A stretch of 64,000 nucleotides of DNA, taken from positions 1 to 64,000 of the forward strand of contig JADRCO010000001.1 in NCBI GenBank assembly GCA_021464525.1, in the 5' to 3' direction. Of the stretch, positions 12,895-25,066 are shown piece by piece (the stretch's first letter is position 1; the number at the start of each line of letters is the position of its first letter). Under the pieces are notes generated by a model. It saw only the letters and a list, made by a program, of their open reading frames with translations. It was not told the DNA's origin and did no database searches. Made by a program: the position numbers and the translations under genes. The DNA comes from Rhizophagus sp. LPA8_4_AMF (lineage: Eukaryota > Glomeromycota > Glomeromycetes > Glomerales > Glomeraceae).

Positions 12895-15379
12895 GCTGTT
12901 TGTAAAAATCATACCATATATGTAAAAAAATCCAAGGAAAATGAATAACTTAAATAAAAAAAAATTGTCATGTTTATTATTGTAAAAAAAAGGAGTTTAT
13001 ATTGTATAGTATTTTAGGTTTTTTACAAGATCGTTAAACACTAAAATTATTAAAATTTAATTACATGACATAAAATTCATAACATATATGCAGAATATTA
13101 TAAGAAAATAGGGATAAAGCAAAAAAAGTTTCACATTTATTACGGGTAAATAGGGAGCTTATATTGTACAATCATCAAATTTCGCGATAGTACCGATTTT
13201 AGACGGATTGGCAATTATATAATTTCTTTTAGTAATATTGTTTTTATTTCCTTTTCTCATTCGTTTTAAAAAGCAAAAGGATTCTGATTTGACAATTTTG
13301 AAAATTTAAAAGATATAGGAAAGATAAGATTACAGAAATCAAATCTGATGAAGTTTCAGAAATAAATCTGTGCAAAAAGTATTTATAATAAGTTATTTGG
13401 AAAGATTATCAATCCTGCAATCAAGAAAGAAATTATGAGAATAAGAAATTATGAGAGTTGATATTTGATAAAACTTATGGAATTTCATATGGAGTAAAAA
13501 GTATATCAGAGTTAATCTCCTCAAGTTGCAAGTATGATTTGTATGTATGATATGGTGCTAAAAATAACTGATAATCGACCACGTAGTACATTCAATAGAG
13601 ATCCATACCATATTCATAATCTATCCTTACCGCTCAATAAGAAGTAAAAAAATTATTATTATTACAAGATTTCGTCAAAATAAATTATGAGATAAAAGAA
13701 AATCTGGTAAATAATGAAAATAATTAAACTAAAAATTCAAAAATATTCCGAAAAATAAAATTATTAATAAAAATAATATATAGATAAATAATTAAATAAA
13801 TAAATTAATATCAAAAATATTTCTCTCCCAAAAATGACTCGCATTGAAACTTTCGCAAAAATTTCATAACAGTTTTCACTAACATCCATTTGAACTCGTG
13901 AATATGAGAACATGCTTTCTGATAAAGATCAAATCATCATTCTTGATATACTGCTCTCCTTTCTTTTCTTTGCATAAATGCTGAATTTGAGAATCATATT
14001 GGTCTTCCCACTACTATCTAATCCACCGCAGATTAATAAACGAAAAGGAAAAGCGAGACACTCTATTCCCATTATTTCCCATTATTTATTGTGTTTTACT
14101 GGAGACACATCTACGATGATTCTACAATTGACGCGACACTTTTTTTCAAAAATATATTCAGCTCACGCGTATTTTTTCCGATAATGACTAAATAATTGTC
14201 TTATAATAATAAAGTCTATTTTTTATATTTATACAGGGAATAAATTTATAAAGACCTCTTTCCCTTTTTCATTTCTCAAACTTTTTAGTCTAATAATTTT
14301 TCAGAAAAGACATCACCATGGTGAGGTTTATTATTAACTTTACGAAAAACTTCTCCTCAAAAAACAGGTAGTGAACAATGTTTATCTGTGGAGAGTTTCC
14401 CTCCGCTTGTTTAAGTGACAAAAGAGGGAGTCTTCAGTAGTAAAATTTCTCTTTTCTTTAGGTTCTCTTTTTCTTAATAACTTCTCTCTTTTCGTTAGGT
14501 CTTCTCTTTGGTGTGTGGGTTGGGTATGCGTGGGTGGGCTGTGAATTAGTACTGACGTTCACATCGTGGGTACTATTTTTATAAAATAGTAGCTAAGTAC
14601 CAAATTAAAAGTTATTATTTAATATTTTCAACATAAATATTCATGAATTTGCTATATTATTGATTAGATGAGTGAATTCAACGAATACAAGTGATTTAGA
14701 ATTAAATAACATTTTTAAGGAAGATTAATTGAGTAATTCGTTCCTTGTTTAAGTATTGAATTCGAAGATAATCTATCTTTTAAAAGTGGTTGAAATAAAT
14801 TGTTCTTTTGTCATAGCAATTTGTATAGGTATTAGACAACAAAGTTGAATAATAATTAAACTTAATTCCTGCCAGAATTAAGTTTTTGTTGATAAAAGAT
14901 ATGTTTTTGAAATACACATCAGAACTGATAGTTAACCGCGATTTTAACGATTTTAACCAGAAATTAATTACTGATCACACTAAGTCACTAAATTTGAAAT
15001 TTTAATTTACGATATAAATGCTTGTTATTCCATGAATATTAATGAATAACTAAAACATTCACCGATGTCTTGGGGGCATCAGTGCATATGTAGTTTTTAT
15101 TAGATCCATGAAATAACATGCTTATCTCATTGTACAATAACTCTTTATTGGAATTGGAATAGGCATTGGAATTGGAAGTTGGAAAGTTCCAAAGTGCTTC
15201 CAACCTTCCAGTGAACATCATAGCTACTTTTTTATACTTCTTCTATACCGGTGAAGCTATTGGTGTTATACTTAATACTGATGTGATAAAAAATGAAGGT
15301 TTGGATTAGATAAAACATTATTGATCTTTCAAGTCGTGTTAAGAAACCGTATTATATTTATATATTCCTTATTAACAAG

Positions 15380-15690
15380 TAGAGGTTGGATATTAATAAT
15401 CGTTCAGATTTATAGTGTGACTCGCAAATTTAAATGGTTTAGCAGATATCCCAATGATCATATGTAATGACAAAGTTTTAAAATTTTATTTTCGTAATGA
15501 TATAGTATAAATTGATTTAGAATTTAATCTCCGACGGATATCCGGATAACGGATATCCATTGTGTAAAGCAAATCTATTACTATATATAAAATCGAAATA
15601 AATTTTATGACTAAAACATCAATTCTGCAAAGAATCTTTATTCCAAAATTTTTAGTTTCAAATACTTATTTGTAATTTTTTACTGAAAAT
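15380..15690. repeat. Dispersed repeat, copy A
   Basis: Shares ordered blocks with 41445-41640: gaggttgg, cgttcagatttatag, aaatctatt.ctatatataa, aatcgaaataaatttt, catcaattctgcaaagaa, ttactgaaaattcaaa. Copy A is longer by about 110 bp in the middle, which includes the small palindrome ggatatccggataacggatatcc split over 15536-15560. Same orientation as copy B. No coding capacity, no clear ends. Confidence 0.6.
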
Positions 15691-16286
15691 TCAAATGGTT
15701 ATCTATTTACAAGTACATTGTTTAATAATTGTTTTAATTTATACTGCCAAACAATAGTCTAATAGCGGCACGTAGGGTCGCATTGGACTATTATCGGTTT
15801 TGACATAGCGATTTGGCGATTTCATAATCTCATAATAGACTATAATAATTTTCTAATCTCTGTAATATGAAACAGACAATCTGTCTGTATGAACTTATTT
15901 ATATTTAATATTAAAACGACAGACATATGATAGCATTGATGATCAAATTTCGGTCAGAATTAAAAATCGTTTATAAAATAAATACTGTATGTGAGCTGAT
16001 CTAATCTAAAAAGACAGAATGCTCCAATTAAGGATACATTTTTGTTGATGTTCACCATACTTGGTAAAGGAATGGTATTGACTCTTTTTTAAATTAATAA
16101 TTGGGTATCAATTTCTTAAATAAATAAACTTTTTTAACAGTACGCGAGAACTTTTGAACTGAAAAAAAAAACCCCCCTGAAAAAAATAAAATTTTCCATT
16201 AGAATTATAATTGAACTTATCATTTACATTAACTAACGAACGAAAAAAAATAAAAATAAAAATATCATATTTAAGTTTTTAAAATT

Positions 16287-17508
16287 ATGTGTTGTCAAAA
16301 AGCGAAATGGAAAAGAGAAATAGTTAATGATCATAAATTTGATTTTGTATGCGTAGAAGATTTTAAAATAAAAGATGTATTTATAAGAATAAGATACACA
16401 ATATTATATTTAATAGTATTTAAAGTTGTATTAGTTTATGTAGCAGATTTATGGACAGCAGGAATTTTATTAATATTTGATAGTTGGAGTTCTTCTATAA
16501 AACCAACTATACCTTTTACTTACTCAAAATGGATTTATGTTGGATGTATTTTTATGTCATTTTTATTATTAGCTTTGGATTGGAAAAAAGCTAATGCTAT
16601 TATAGCTTCAAGAGATATTAGTTACGCTTTTACTAGTACTATAACTTCTAGGTATTATACTTTAAAAAGTTATTCTCATTATTGTTTCTTTCATCAAATA
16701 AAAAGGCAACATAAAATGGTTGATAAGATTGCTTTTTTCGTATTCTTTGCATTTAAAGGTAAATTTCTTTCTTAATTAATTATTAATAATTTTTAAAAAA
16801 ATCGATTTAAATTAATTAATTATTATTTTTCTTTATTTAGGTTGGAAAAGATTACTTTTTGCTGAAGCTCCTCGTCAAGCCATTAACGCTATTACACTTT
16901 ATCCAATTATTAAAACAAATATAACTAGGGATTGGATGAATTTAAGTGCATATGGTCATAATACAGTGGAAAGACTTACAATGGCATTAATGGCATTCAC
17001 ACTTTTATCTTTTGCGTTTTCAGCAACAAAATTAATTATTGCTTTTATATTATATATTCCATTATTATTTCATATTAGAGGAAATTTAAAAGAATATTGT
17101 TGTCATAAAATTGATAAAAGGATTGAAGAACTTCTTAAAAAGAATTCTCGTAAACGTAGGATAAAACTAAGAAATGCTGCTTCGAAAGGTGATATTAGGA
17201 AGAACAATAAAATAAGAGCAAATAATTCGAGACAACCTACTTTACCTAATATAGGAAATAATACATTCCCTCCACCACCAAATATTAATCATAATTCAAG
17301 GTTTGCCGAACATTTTGAACCAATGGCATATAGACCTCCAAATCAAATACCATCATATGCATCACCTTTACCTCCAAGGACAATTCCCCCAGAATTATTA
17401 TTATATAATTCAAGGTATCATTCACCTGAAATTACTCAAGTTCGGTTTCAAACACCAAATGATGGTATTCGACCAGCACGATACGTTACACAAAATGATT
17501 ATTATTAA
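16287..17508 (+). CDS. KCH1: KCH1-type fungal low-affinity potassium channel/transporter
   Basis: Two exons (16287-16758, 16841-17508) sum to 1140 nt, 379 aa. The N-terminal half matches the fungal potassium channel family that includes yeast Kch1 and Kch2. FDFVCVEDFK, the membrane segment LIVFKVVLVYVADLWTAG, IPFTYSKWIYVGCIF with a second membrane segment and DWKKANAIIASRDISYAF are all visible. After the intron come FKGWKRLLFAEAPRQAINAITLY and a third hydrophobic stretch (ALMAFTLLSFAFSATKLIIAF). Known yeast members sit in the plasma membrane and admit K+ during pheromone or ER-stress calcium signalling. The C-terminal about 130 residues are basic and then rich in Pro, Asn and Tyr, probably disordered. 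The next gene is convergent with a 225-bp gap. Confidence 0.9.
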
Positions 17509-17733
17509 AAAGATAGCGAAAGATGACAAAAACAATGGAATTTATAGCTTCAATTAAATTCTAATATATTTTTAATATTTGTATTTAATTTTAATAAATT
17601 AATAATATTAATTGAATTAAAACTTTAATAAAAAAAAAATATATACATATATATAAATTAACTGAATAATCAGTAAATATGCACATTGTTAGAAATCTAT
17701 ACATAAATAAATATTTTAATATATTTTAATTTA

Positions 17734-20210
17734 TTATTTATCTTTTTCTATCACCACTTTACTCGTCTTTTTCTCATCTCTTTTCTTTTTCATTTCTTGT
17801 TCCCATTCCTTTTGCCTTTCTTTTAATTCTTCTTCTTCTTTAGTCAGTTTAGACAACCTTTTACTTAATAATGATACACCAAAAAATATAAGAACAACTC
17901 CTAATATAAATCCTACATATGTAACGGATTTAAAATTACGAAATTCATCGTAATATATACCACCTCCTATAATATCAAATAAGCTCCAATTACAATAAAA
18001 TATTGGTACTTGTAATAATGCATCATACTTTTTTAATCCCATATTAATCCAATATACTTGACCAATTGCTGTTAAAATGGTAATAAATAATATCGCCCAT
18101 GATAATAAATCTTTAAACTGATTATCGTGTTGTATAAATGAGACATTCAATAAATTAATAAGTGACTATAAAAAAAAAAAAATATCATTATATTGCGTTA
18201 ATTTATTATTAAAATAATTAAAATTATTATTATTTTTTTTTTCAATTAATTTGAAAATAATAAATACCTTTGCAAAAAGTGTAGTTATTGTAGCCATACT
18301 AGATGCCAATATGGCATAAGCAAGTGGCAAAAGAACTTTTTCTTTAATATTATGTTGTCTGACAACAGATCTTGTTGTACGTATCGTATCGATTGAATTT
18401 CGAGGAAAGGGATTTACTTCTTCTTCAGGTAATATATCGTCCTTATTATTAAGCGCGACATTACTTATTGTTTTTTTCGTTTCATCAATTGTTGTTGATG
18501 ATAATGTGTGATTAATATCTTCCGTTAAAGTTTTACTATTTTCATCAAGACTTATAGATAATCTATAATTAAACAGATTATCATGAATAGTAGGAATTGA
18601 AGTGTTTTCATCAGTTGCACTAAGTTCAGCAACAACAGCAATTGCTTTAGCAATTGCATCTTTATCTCTTTTAATTGCATTCTTTTCAACAATACGTATA
18701 AAAGTATATAAAGAAAAGACGAAAACACCAATAACTGAAAGATAAATTATTGTTTGGGGTCGTTTAAATAATTCAATAAGAACACATAATTCATAATCTA
18801 TTTTAAAAAAAAAAATGATATTAATATTTGAATGAGAGCTAAAAAAAAAAATTATTTTATGACAAACCTTGTATAACAACTCCAGAGAATAGTGTGATAA
18901 CGACACTACCGATTATGATGATTATAACTCCAATAATATCCAACATTGCTAATCTTTGATTGTGGAGTTTTGGAGCGATTAATAAATTAACAACCAAAGA
19001 TACAGCACCAAGTGGAGCGATGACTATTTTATAGAAAAAAATTAATTAACTGGTTTTATTGTAACCTAAATAAGAAAGGCAACTTACGTGATTGTGGAGC
19101 AAATTTCAGCGCGATGAAGGATAGTAAGCTTCCAATAACGTAAACTACAAAACCAAATACCCAAAGCTAGAGAAAATAAATGAAATGAATGAATAAATAA
19201 ATAAATTTGCAAGGAGATAACGTTATAATGGTTATAATGCTAAACATTATAATTGAGTTTATTTTTTATAAAAAAACCCATTTACATTATTTTATTTTTT
19301 TCTCAATAATTTATATAATTAATACGATCTCGCGCTTATAACTTACTGGTGATACGATAATTTGTTTCCAGAACATGAATTTTTCCAATTTTTTATAAAG
19401 GGTAGAATGATGTGAACTATGTGTGGAATTATTATCATCAGCCACTATTTGTTGTTTATCCTGATTGTAATTTGCTGCGGAATGACATTCCCGATCTAAT
19501 TCTCGTTGATATTTAGTAAAAGCATATTTCTGTACATTTAATCCAATATTTAAAGTTGCACTTCCTATTAAACATATTATAACCCCAATCCAAGTATGAT
19601 TCTTTTGATTTTTATCACCACACTTTTCATTATTAGTATCGTCATAATAACGACAATTTGAATTACATGGGTCAACATTATTTGCTACAATTTCACATTC
19701 CGACCCATCATTAAGTCCAATACAACAAGTTGATTGATCTTCAATTTTAGGTATAGAAAAAATATCTTTTTGATCCCATGCTCTATCGCATTTTGAAGCA
19801 AAATTACAATTATTTGGACTACAAATATCTGAACCCAAAGAAATGTTACGTAAATTTGAATAATGATATGCTACACAATCTGTTACATCTCTACAATTTT
19901 GACCTATATATATATAAAAAGAAAAGAGTTAGAAGGACAAGGACCAAGATCATATAAAAAAAAAAAAGAGACTTGAAAAATGCTTACCAGCAGCGACGAC
20001 AAATTTACAACTATTATTTATACACATAAAATTACCAGATCTTATATTAGATGATGGTTCATTCTTCGGATTATTAATACAATCTGAATCTAGATTACAT
20101 GAACGATTGTTAATTTGAGATTCATTAGTCTTTGACTGAGAAGAAACTAATAAAATTTGTGATAATAAAAAAATTAAAATGAGGATGATGAATTTAATAA
20201 ATTTATACAT
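17734..20210 (-). CDS. NIPA-type magnesium transporter-like protein with cysteine-rich N-terminal ectodomain
   Basis: Read from ATG at 20210 down to TAA 17734-17736, about six exons. Exon 1 begins with a signal peptide (MYKFIKFIILILIFLLSQIL) and a segment with four Cys. The next exons continue a Cys-rich region (CSPNNCNFASKCDR, CNSNCRYYDD). Then comes the NIPA core: WIGVIICLIGSATLNIGLNV, a loop, LWVFGFVVYVIGSLLSFIAL KFAPQS, LIAPLGAVSLVVNLLIAP, IIGSVVITLFSG, a long hydrophilic loop and YWINMGLKKYDALLQVPIFY with IIGGGIYYDEF. The tail is a charged coiled coil (LTKEEEELKERQKEWEQEM). NIPA proteins are Mg2+ transporters or DMT-fold relatives of plasma membrane and endosomes. The secreted-type Cys-rich N-terminus is not part of typical animal NIPA proteins. 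Transport substrate is inferred. Confidence 0.85.
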
Positions 20211-22354
20211 TATAATGTATCTATGAATTATATAGATATATTTTTTTTATACATTTATTTTACTCGTTAAAAAAATTATTGGTAAGAGAATTTTCTTTTC
20301 TAGTGGTTTACTAATACTACACTCCTAGGAAAAAGTCAAAAGGATTAGATTATCTTTCGTAAAAATATATATATATATATATTTTCAACTCTTTTAACTT
20401 TCTAAACTTCAAAGATAACTTTAGTAATATGAAAACAATTTAAAAAGATTGAAATAGTAACATTATAAAAAGAATTTCATTTAATTGAGATTATTATTTC
20501 TGAAATGAGTTTCTTAATATAAATAAAAAATTACACGAAAATGCTATGTGATCTACGAGACTACAACAAATTTGTCTACAAAATGCATTATTCATTGATA
20601 AGTACTATTTACTATTTATAGTTGAACTGAATATAGGAAATACACAACTGCTGCGTAGGAGCGTAGCCGTGAAAAAAAACATCAATTTTTCTATTTACTA
20701 ACGTTCCATTTTTGGATGGAACATGAAATTTTCATAAATTAGTCATACAAATAAGTCTTTCAATTCGCTCTTTTTCGAGAATTCTATGATGGACATCCCA
20801 TTTAACTTTGTAACAAACAAAAAAGGACATCATAGTTATAATCAGTTAATCACCGGAAATTTAATAAATTTATACTCCGTGCACGTGAAAGATCATACAT
20901 GCAAATATTTTCTTTCTCCCCGTTACACGATATCTCGATGTTTATTTATTATTATTAAAATTTATATATAATAATAATTTTTGTTTTTTTTAAAAAAAAA
21001 CAAAGCAATATAAAATAAAAAATATGAAAAATGAGAATATATTATCGACTTTATCGTTCAGATTATTAAGGACTATAAATAACAGACCGTTACATTGTCA
21101 ATGTACCAGAAGATAATGATCACATTCTAATTGGATAAGAAAATATTTCACCCCATTCCAAATTAAATTTGAAAGATTGTTTTTAACATGTGAAAATTTC
21201 GCCGATTTTATCTGAAAACGCGGTACTGGAAATTAATGATGTATGGGATAAAATCAAATCATAAGAGATTTAACGATCCTTCTTTTTAAAGTTTTAATTT
21301 CGGTTAGTTCCGTAACTTCCGAAACCCAAGTTGTCGAAAACTTTCTATATTCATTTTCTTTAATTAAGTCTTTTTTTAAAAAACCATGTGCTTTGTCTTG
21401 ATTTGTAATTTATTACCTTTATAAGTATTACCTTGCTTTGTAAGTATTACCTTTGTAAGCATTACCCTTGTTAGTATTGCCCTTATAAGTATTACCTTTG
21501 TAAGTATTACCCTGTAAATATTACTTTGTAGGTACAATGATTTCATACCTGACCTGTTTACGCGTAACGATTTTTGAATTTTTTGGATAAAGATCTAAAG
21601 ATTCCATGTAAGAGAAACATATAAATCATAAATATACATAATATCACGGAAATTAGTTTCGGTTTAGATCAGAGTTGTTAAAGTTCATATTATTATTTTT
21701 TAAAAAAAAACTTAAGAAATAATACATTTAATATGCTTAAAAGAAGCTACATTATGTATTTCGATACGTCATAAGATGAAATGACTTTCAATACTTTCAA
21801 AATCATCGAAAGTTAATATATATATATCGATTAAATTACTAATCAATATATTGTTAGTATAATGCGGGTAAATCAAATTCCTTGTAGATTAGTTTGTTCA
21901 TTGATTCTCATTATGATCATGATGTCATCGATGTTATTGTGGGTGAAACATTAAAATAAAGTATATAATAAGACCGTAAAAAGATTAGTTTATAGTTTTT
22001 ACTTTATAGTTACATTTTTTTTTTAAAAAAAAAAAAAAAATTTCTTTATCTCTGAACTCATTACGTTTTTAACTTACACGAATCGAACTTTTAATATTTG
22101 AGAAATTTTACGTATCTTAACTGTGTAACTGTTATTAAAAAAATAAGCTTACTAATATCTTTCAAAATAAATTCCGAGAGTATATAAAGACAATTATTAT
22201 TAAAACACCAATAACGTCGATGCAAACCGCTAATAGTCTTTTCAGAAATCCATTTAAATTGAATTGGCCATTTAAACCACATAACGAGTTTGTATATTTT
22301 TTTTATTTTAATATGCAAAATAAACTGTTTCATTTTAAAAACTTTAGTGCTTAG
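20211..22354. other. Intergenic region with a short minisatellite
   Basis: Upstream of the NIPA-like gene (reverse) and of the next gene. It includes an AT microsatellite near 20368-20382, a tandem array at 21414-21536 and long T/A runs at 22014-22040. The open frames at 20786-20971 and 22091-22333 (minus) show no domain. No RNA gene seen. Confidence 0.5.
21414..21536. repeat. Minisatellite, unit about 16-17 bp (ctttgtaagtattac)
   Basis: About seven variants of a unit like acctttgtaagtattac follow head to tail, with variants cttataagtattac, ctttgtaagcattac, cttgttagtattgcc and ctgtaaatattac. Units differ at one to three positions. Confidence 0.75.
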
Positions 22355-22375
22355 TATTTTCGTAAATTATATAGA

Positions 22376-22996
22376 TGGCCTAGGAAAGAAAGACGCAAGT
22401 CCTCGCTGAAACCTGCAATAAGCATTCATAACATTCCAGTCCGCGTATTGAAACATATATTATGTTATGTGATTGCAGATACCCCCATTTCATCGCTTAG
22501 ACAGGTATGTCGCGGTTGGAACACCACAATAAATAACATAATAATTGATGAAATAACAAAGTGTTCTCCTGAATTAACACTTTTTATGAGATGTCAAACT
22601 ATTTCAGGCGACATTGTTAATATGGAATTTCCATTACAACAAGGTGGCTTATCCAATAGATGCAAAGCTGAATTTTCCCCTCTAATAGATGACAAATTAG
22701 AGAAACATTTATTTGTAGATAGTTATAAAATAATACAATTTTATTTATGTTATAAGATTGGAAAAAAAGATTACGTGAAAAAGAAAGAAATTACAAGATT
22801 TTTTATGAAATCTTTTAAATTTGATAACCCGATTGTTAATACTAATAGTGTGATAGATTTGGATCTTGCTTTTCAGTATATACCATATGAACCTTTAACT
22901 TTTAGGGTAAAACTTATTAGTTTTAGTCCAGTTTATTTGTTAAATATATTCAATATTAAGAACAGAAAGAATGGCAACCCTCTTTTTTTATTATAA
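22376..22996 (+). pseudogene. F-box-like protein gene, no in-frame ATG
   Basis: The frame is open from 22355 to the stop at 22996. It reads ISIHNIPVRVLKHILCYVIA then SSLRQVCRGWNTTIN, which resembles an F-box (Pro-x-Val-Leu...Ile-Leu...Leu-x-x-Val-Cys-x-x-Trp). The rest, about 150 residues, is not recognised. No ATG lies in frame before the F-box-like motif. An ATG at 22375 is out of frame by one base and meets TAG at once. Either a first exon was missed, the 5' end is frameshifted, or the copy is dead. Calling it a pseudogene is tentative. Confidence 0.45.
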
Positions 22997-23402
22997 TTTG
23001 TAATTTTAATTTTGTAATTTGTAATTTGTAATTTTTAATACTTCATATATTTCCTCATTTTATAATACTTCATTCAATGCATTTTTATTAAGCCATATTT
23101 GGTCAAATTTATGAGATTCAATCCATATTTGTTAAAATCATTAAAAGTAATTTATGTGATTTTCAAATAACCTAATTGGTTGATGATCTTTATAAATTAT
23201 AGGTTACGTTTTAATTGCTATTGCTAATTATATAATGAATCACTTTCTCTTTACATAATATAATGACTCAGTACACAAGTTAAATAAATAATTAATTTAC
23301 TAAATTCACTAACAAAAAGAGTGATTTTAATTATGTTCTAATACTGTGTATCAAAAAAAAAAAAAAATAAAATAAAAGAATTTTCTTTTTTTTTAATAAG
23401 AA
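22997..23402. other. Short intergenic spacer
   Basis: AT-rich, with repeated ttttgtaatttgtaatttgtaattt just after the F-box-like gene (23002-23035) and a long A run before the next start. Contains the presumed promoter of the gene at 23403. Confidence 0.5.
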
Positions 23403-24820
23403 ATGAATAGCAATTCTGAATATTGGAAGAATAATGACCTTGGTGAGACTCTTGTAAGTATCATAAATATTGAATTTTCTAAAATTGTTGTAAAATTATT
23501 ATAAAAGTGAATTTTTTTTTTTTTTTATTATAGGACGAAAGATTCTTATATATTTTGTGTAGCGATTATGAAAGGTAATAATTAAATTGTAATTATAAAA
23601 TTTTATAATAAATCGATCTATTTAATAAAAATTTTTAAATAATGCTTCAATTTTTGATTAAGATATGAGGATATAGTTATAAATGATAAACTAAATAGAG
23701 AAGTTGATAGTAAATTTTATAAAGAACGTTTAGATTCATTATTAAAAACGAAAGAATCCCAATTAGAAAAATTAATTCAAATTCATTCCAATGAAATTAT
23801 TGAACATCGAAAAACCTTTTATGAAAGTATAGATTTGAATTACGCGAATAGAAAATATTCAACTATTAATACTTTATCCTCTATGATATTACATCCTGAA
23901 GTTGAGAAAATTTTGTTAAATGGTAGATTAATGAATCCTTCTCAACATGGTATTACTGATCAAAGTCAAGGAAAGATTGGAAAGATTGGAACAATGGAAG
24001 ATGTTACAAATGCTATTAAAAGAAAACTTGCTATTAATGATGATGAATCTATAATTGGGCGAGATGAATTATACGTAAGTTTTTTTATTCTAAAGATTGT
24101 TCTTTTAAAATAATATATTCATTATTTATTAATTTTTTTTTTAAGAGACAATATTATGTCGAACTTGCCCAAATTAAGGAACGTCAAGAAAAAGAACTTC
24201 GAGATTTCTTGGTATTTTATAAGAGAGAGCAGGAATATTTTGAGGAATGTATGATTAAAGTTAAGAAACAAGAAGAAGCTATCTTACGTACTGTTTCATC
24301 TAATAATTATATCACGAATAATATCATTCTCGAAACTACGAAATTTCGAGCTGAATATAACAAGAGACCTAATGAATATGTTGACAAGAAAATCCCTTCG
24401 GATAACTTTAAGAAGTCAAAGATCACTTTTGTCACTTTGAATTCAGATCAAAGTTCTTCTTCAAATATTCATGAAACGACTTTAAGTGAACGTTCTTTTG
24501 ATTCAGATAATACTATCAGATATTCTACAAGTGGTAATTTTACACCAGTTCCATCATCATATGAGAGTAATGCGGATCAACAAGAATCTGTCTTTCCTAA
24601 TACTGTTTCATGTAAACAACAAACTTCGACGCACCCATCTTTTAACATCTCGCCATCTAATCCAACTGAAAATAATTTGTTGAATATTTTGAATCCTGGT
24701 GCAATTCAAATTTTAAACATGCTTGGAAGTAAATTTCAACAACAGAATAACGTAAATATGGATGAAGTATTAAAATGTGCGGAAAAGTTGGTTAAAAATG
24801 ACGATCAAGGAGATTCTTAA
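23403..24820 (+). CDS. Uncharacterised coiled-coil protein
   Basis: Four exons (23403-23453, 23534-23574, 23663-24074, 24146-24820) sum to 1179 nt, 392 aa, with canonical GT-AG introns. I do not recognise the family. Residues about 30-75 (NREVDSKFYKERLDSLLKTK...) and a block rich in E/K/Q (ELAQIKERQEKELRDFLVFY KREQEYFEEC) look helical or coiled-coil. The middle has DVTNAIKRKLAINDDES. The C-terminal half is Ser/Asn/Thr-rich and likely disordered, ending with a short helix (MDEVLKCAEKLVKN). No signal peptide or membrane segment, so cytoplasmic or nuclear. The start is the first ATG and gives an intact frame through all introns. Confidence 0.75.
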
Positions 24821-25066
24821 TAGTGGAAAAAAAAATAATAATAATTTGTATTATTTGGCTATTTTTTTATTTGTAACTTTGGGCTGAAATTATATAAATA
24901 CGATATGTAAGAATGTATAAAACTTCTATATATATTTATTTTAGCAATAAATATAGTAGTTAATTTGTTACAAATTGAATGCAAATTGGAAATATTGAAA
25001 AAATTAAAAAATTTAAATAATTTTGAAAATTTTCTATATATTTTAATCTAATATATAACGTCTCTT

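Larger units (their letters stand above)
10221..16286. other. Gene-poor region, 6 kb, with repeats and a MITE-like element
   Basis: No host gene recognised. It contains the TIR-bounded element at 11646-12119, the inverted repeat at 12786-12894, a palindrome at 14571-14589 (actatttt-tat-aaaatagt), dispersed repeat copy A (15380-15690) and an inverted repeat at 15753-15792. Open frames at 12171-12470, 13978-14184 and 15039-15221 (minus) have no recognisable domain. A pyrimidine-rich stretch with repeated ttctcttt...ttaggt blocks and a TG-rich run lies at 14440-14550. The last few hundred bases are the upstream region of the KCH gene. Confidence 0.5.
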
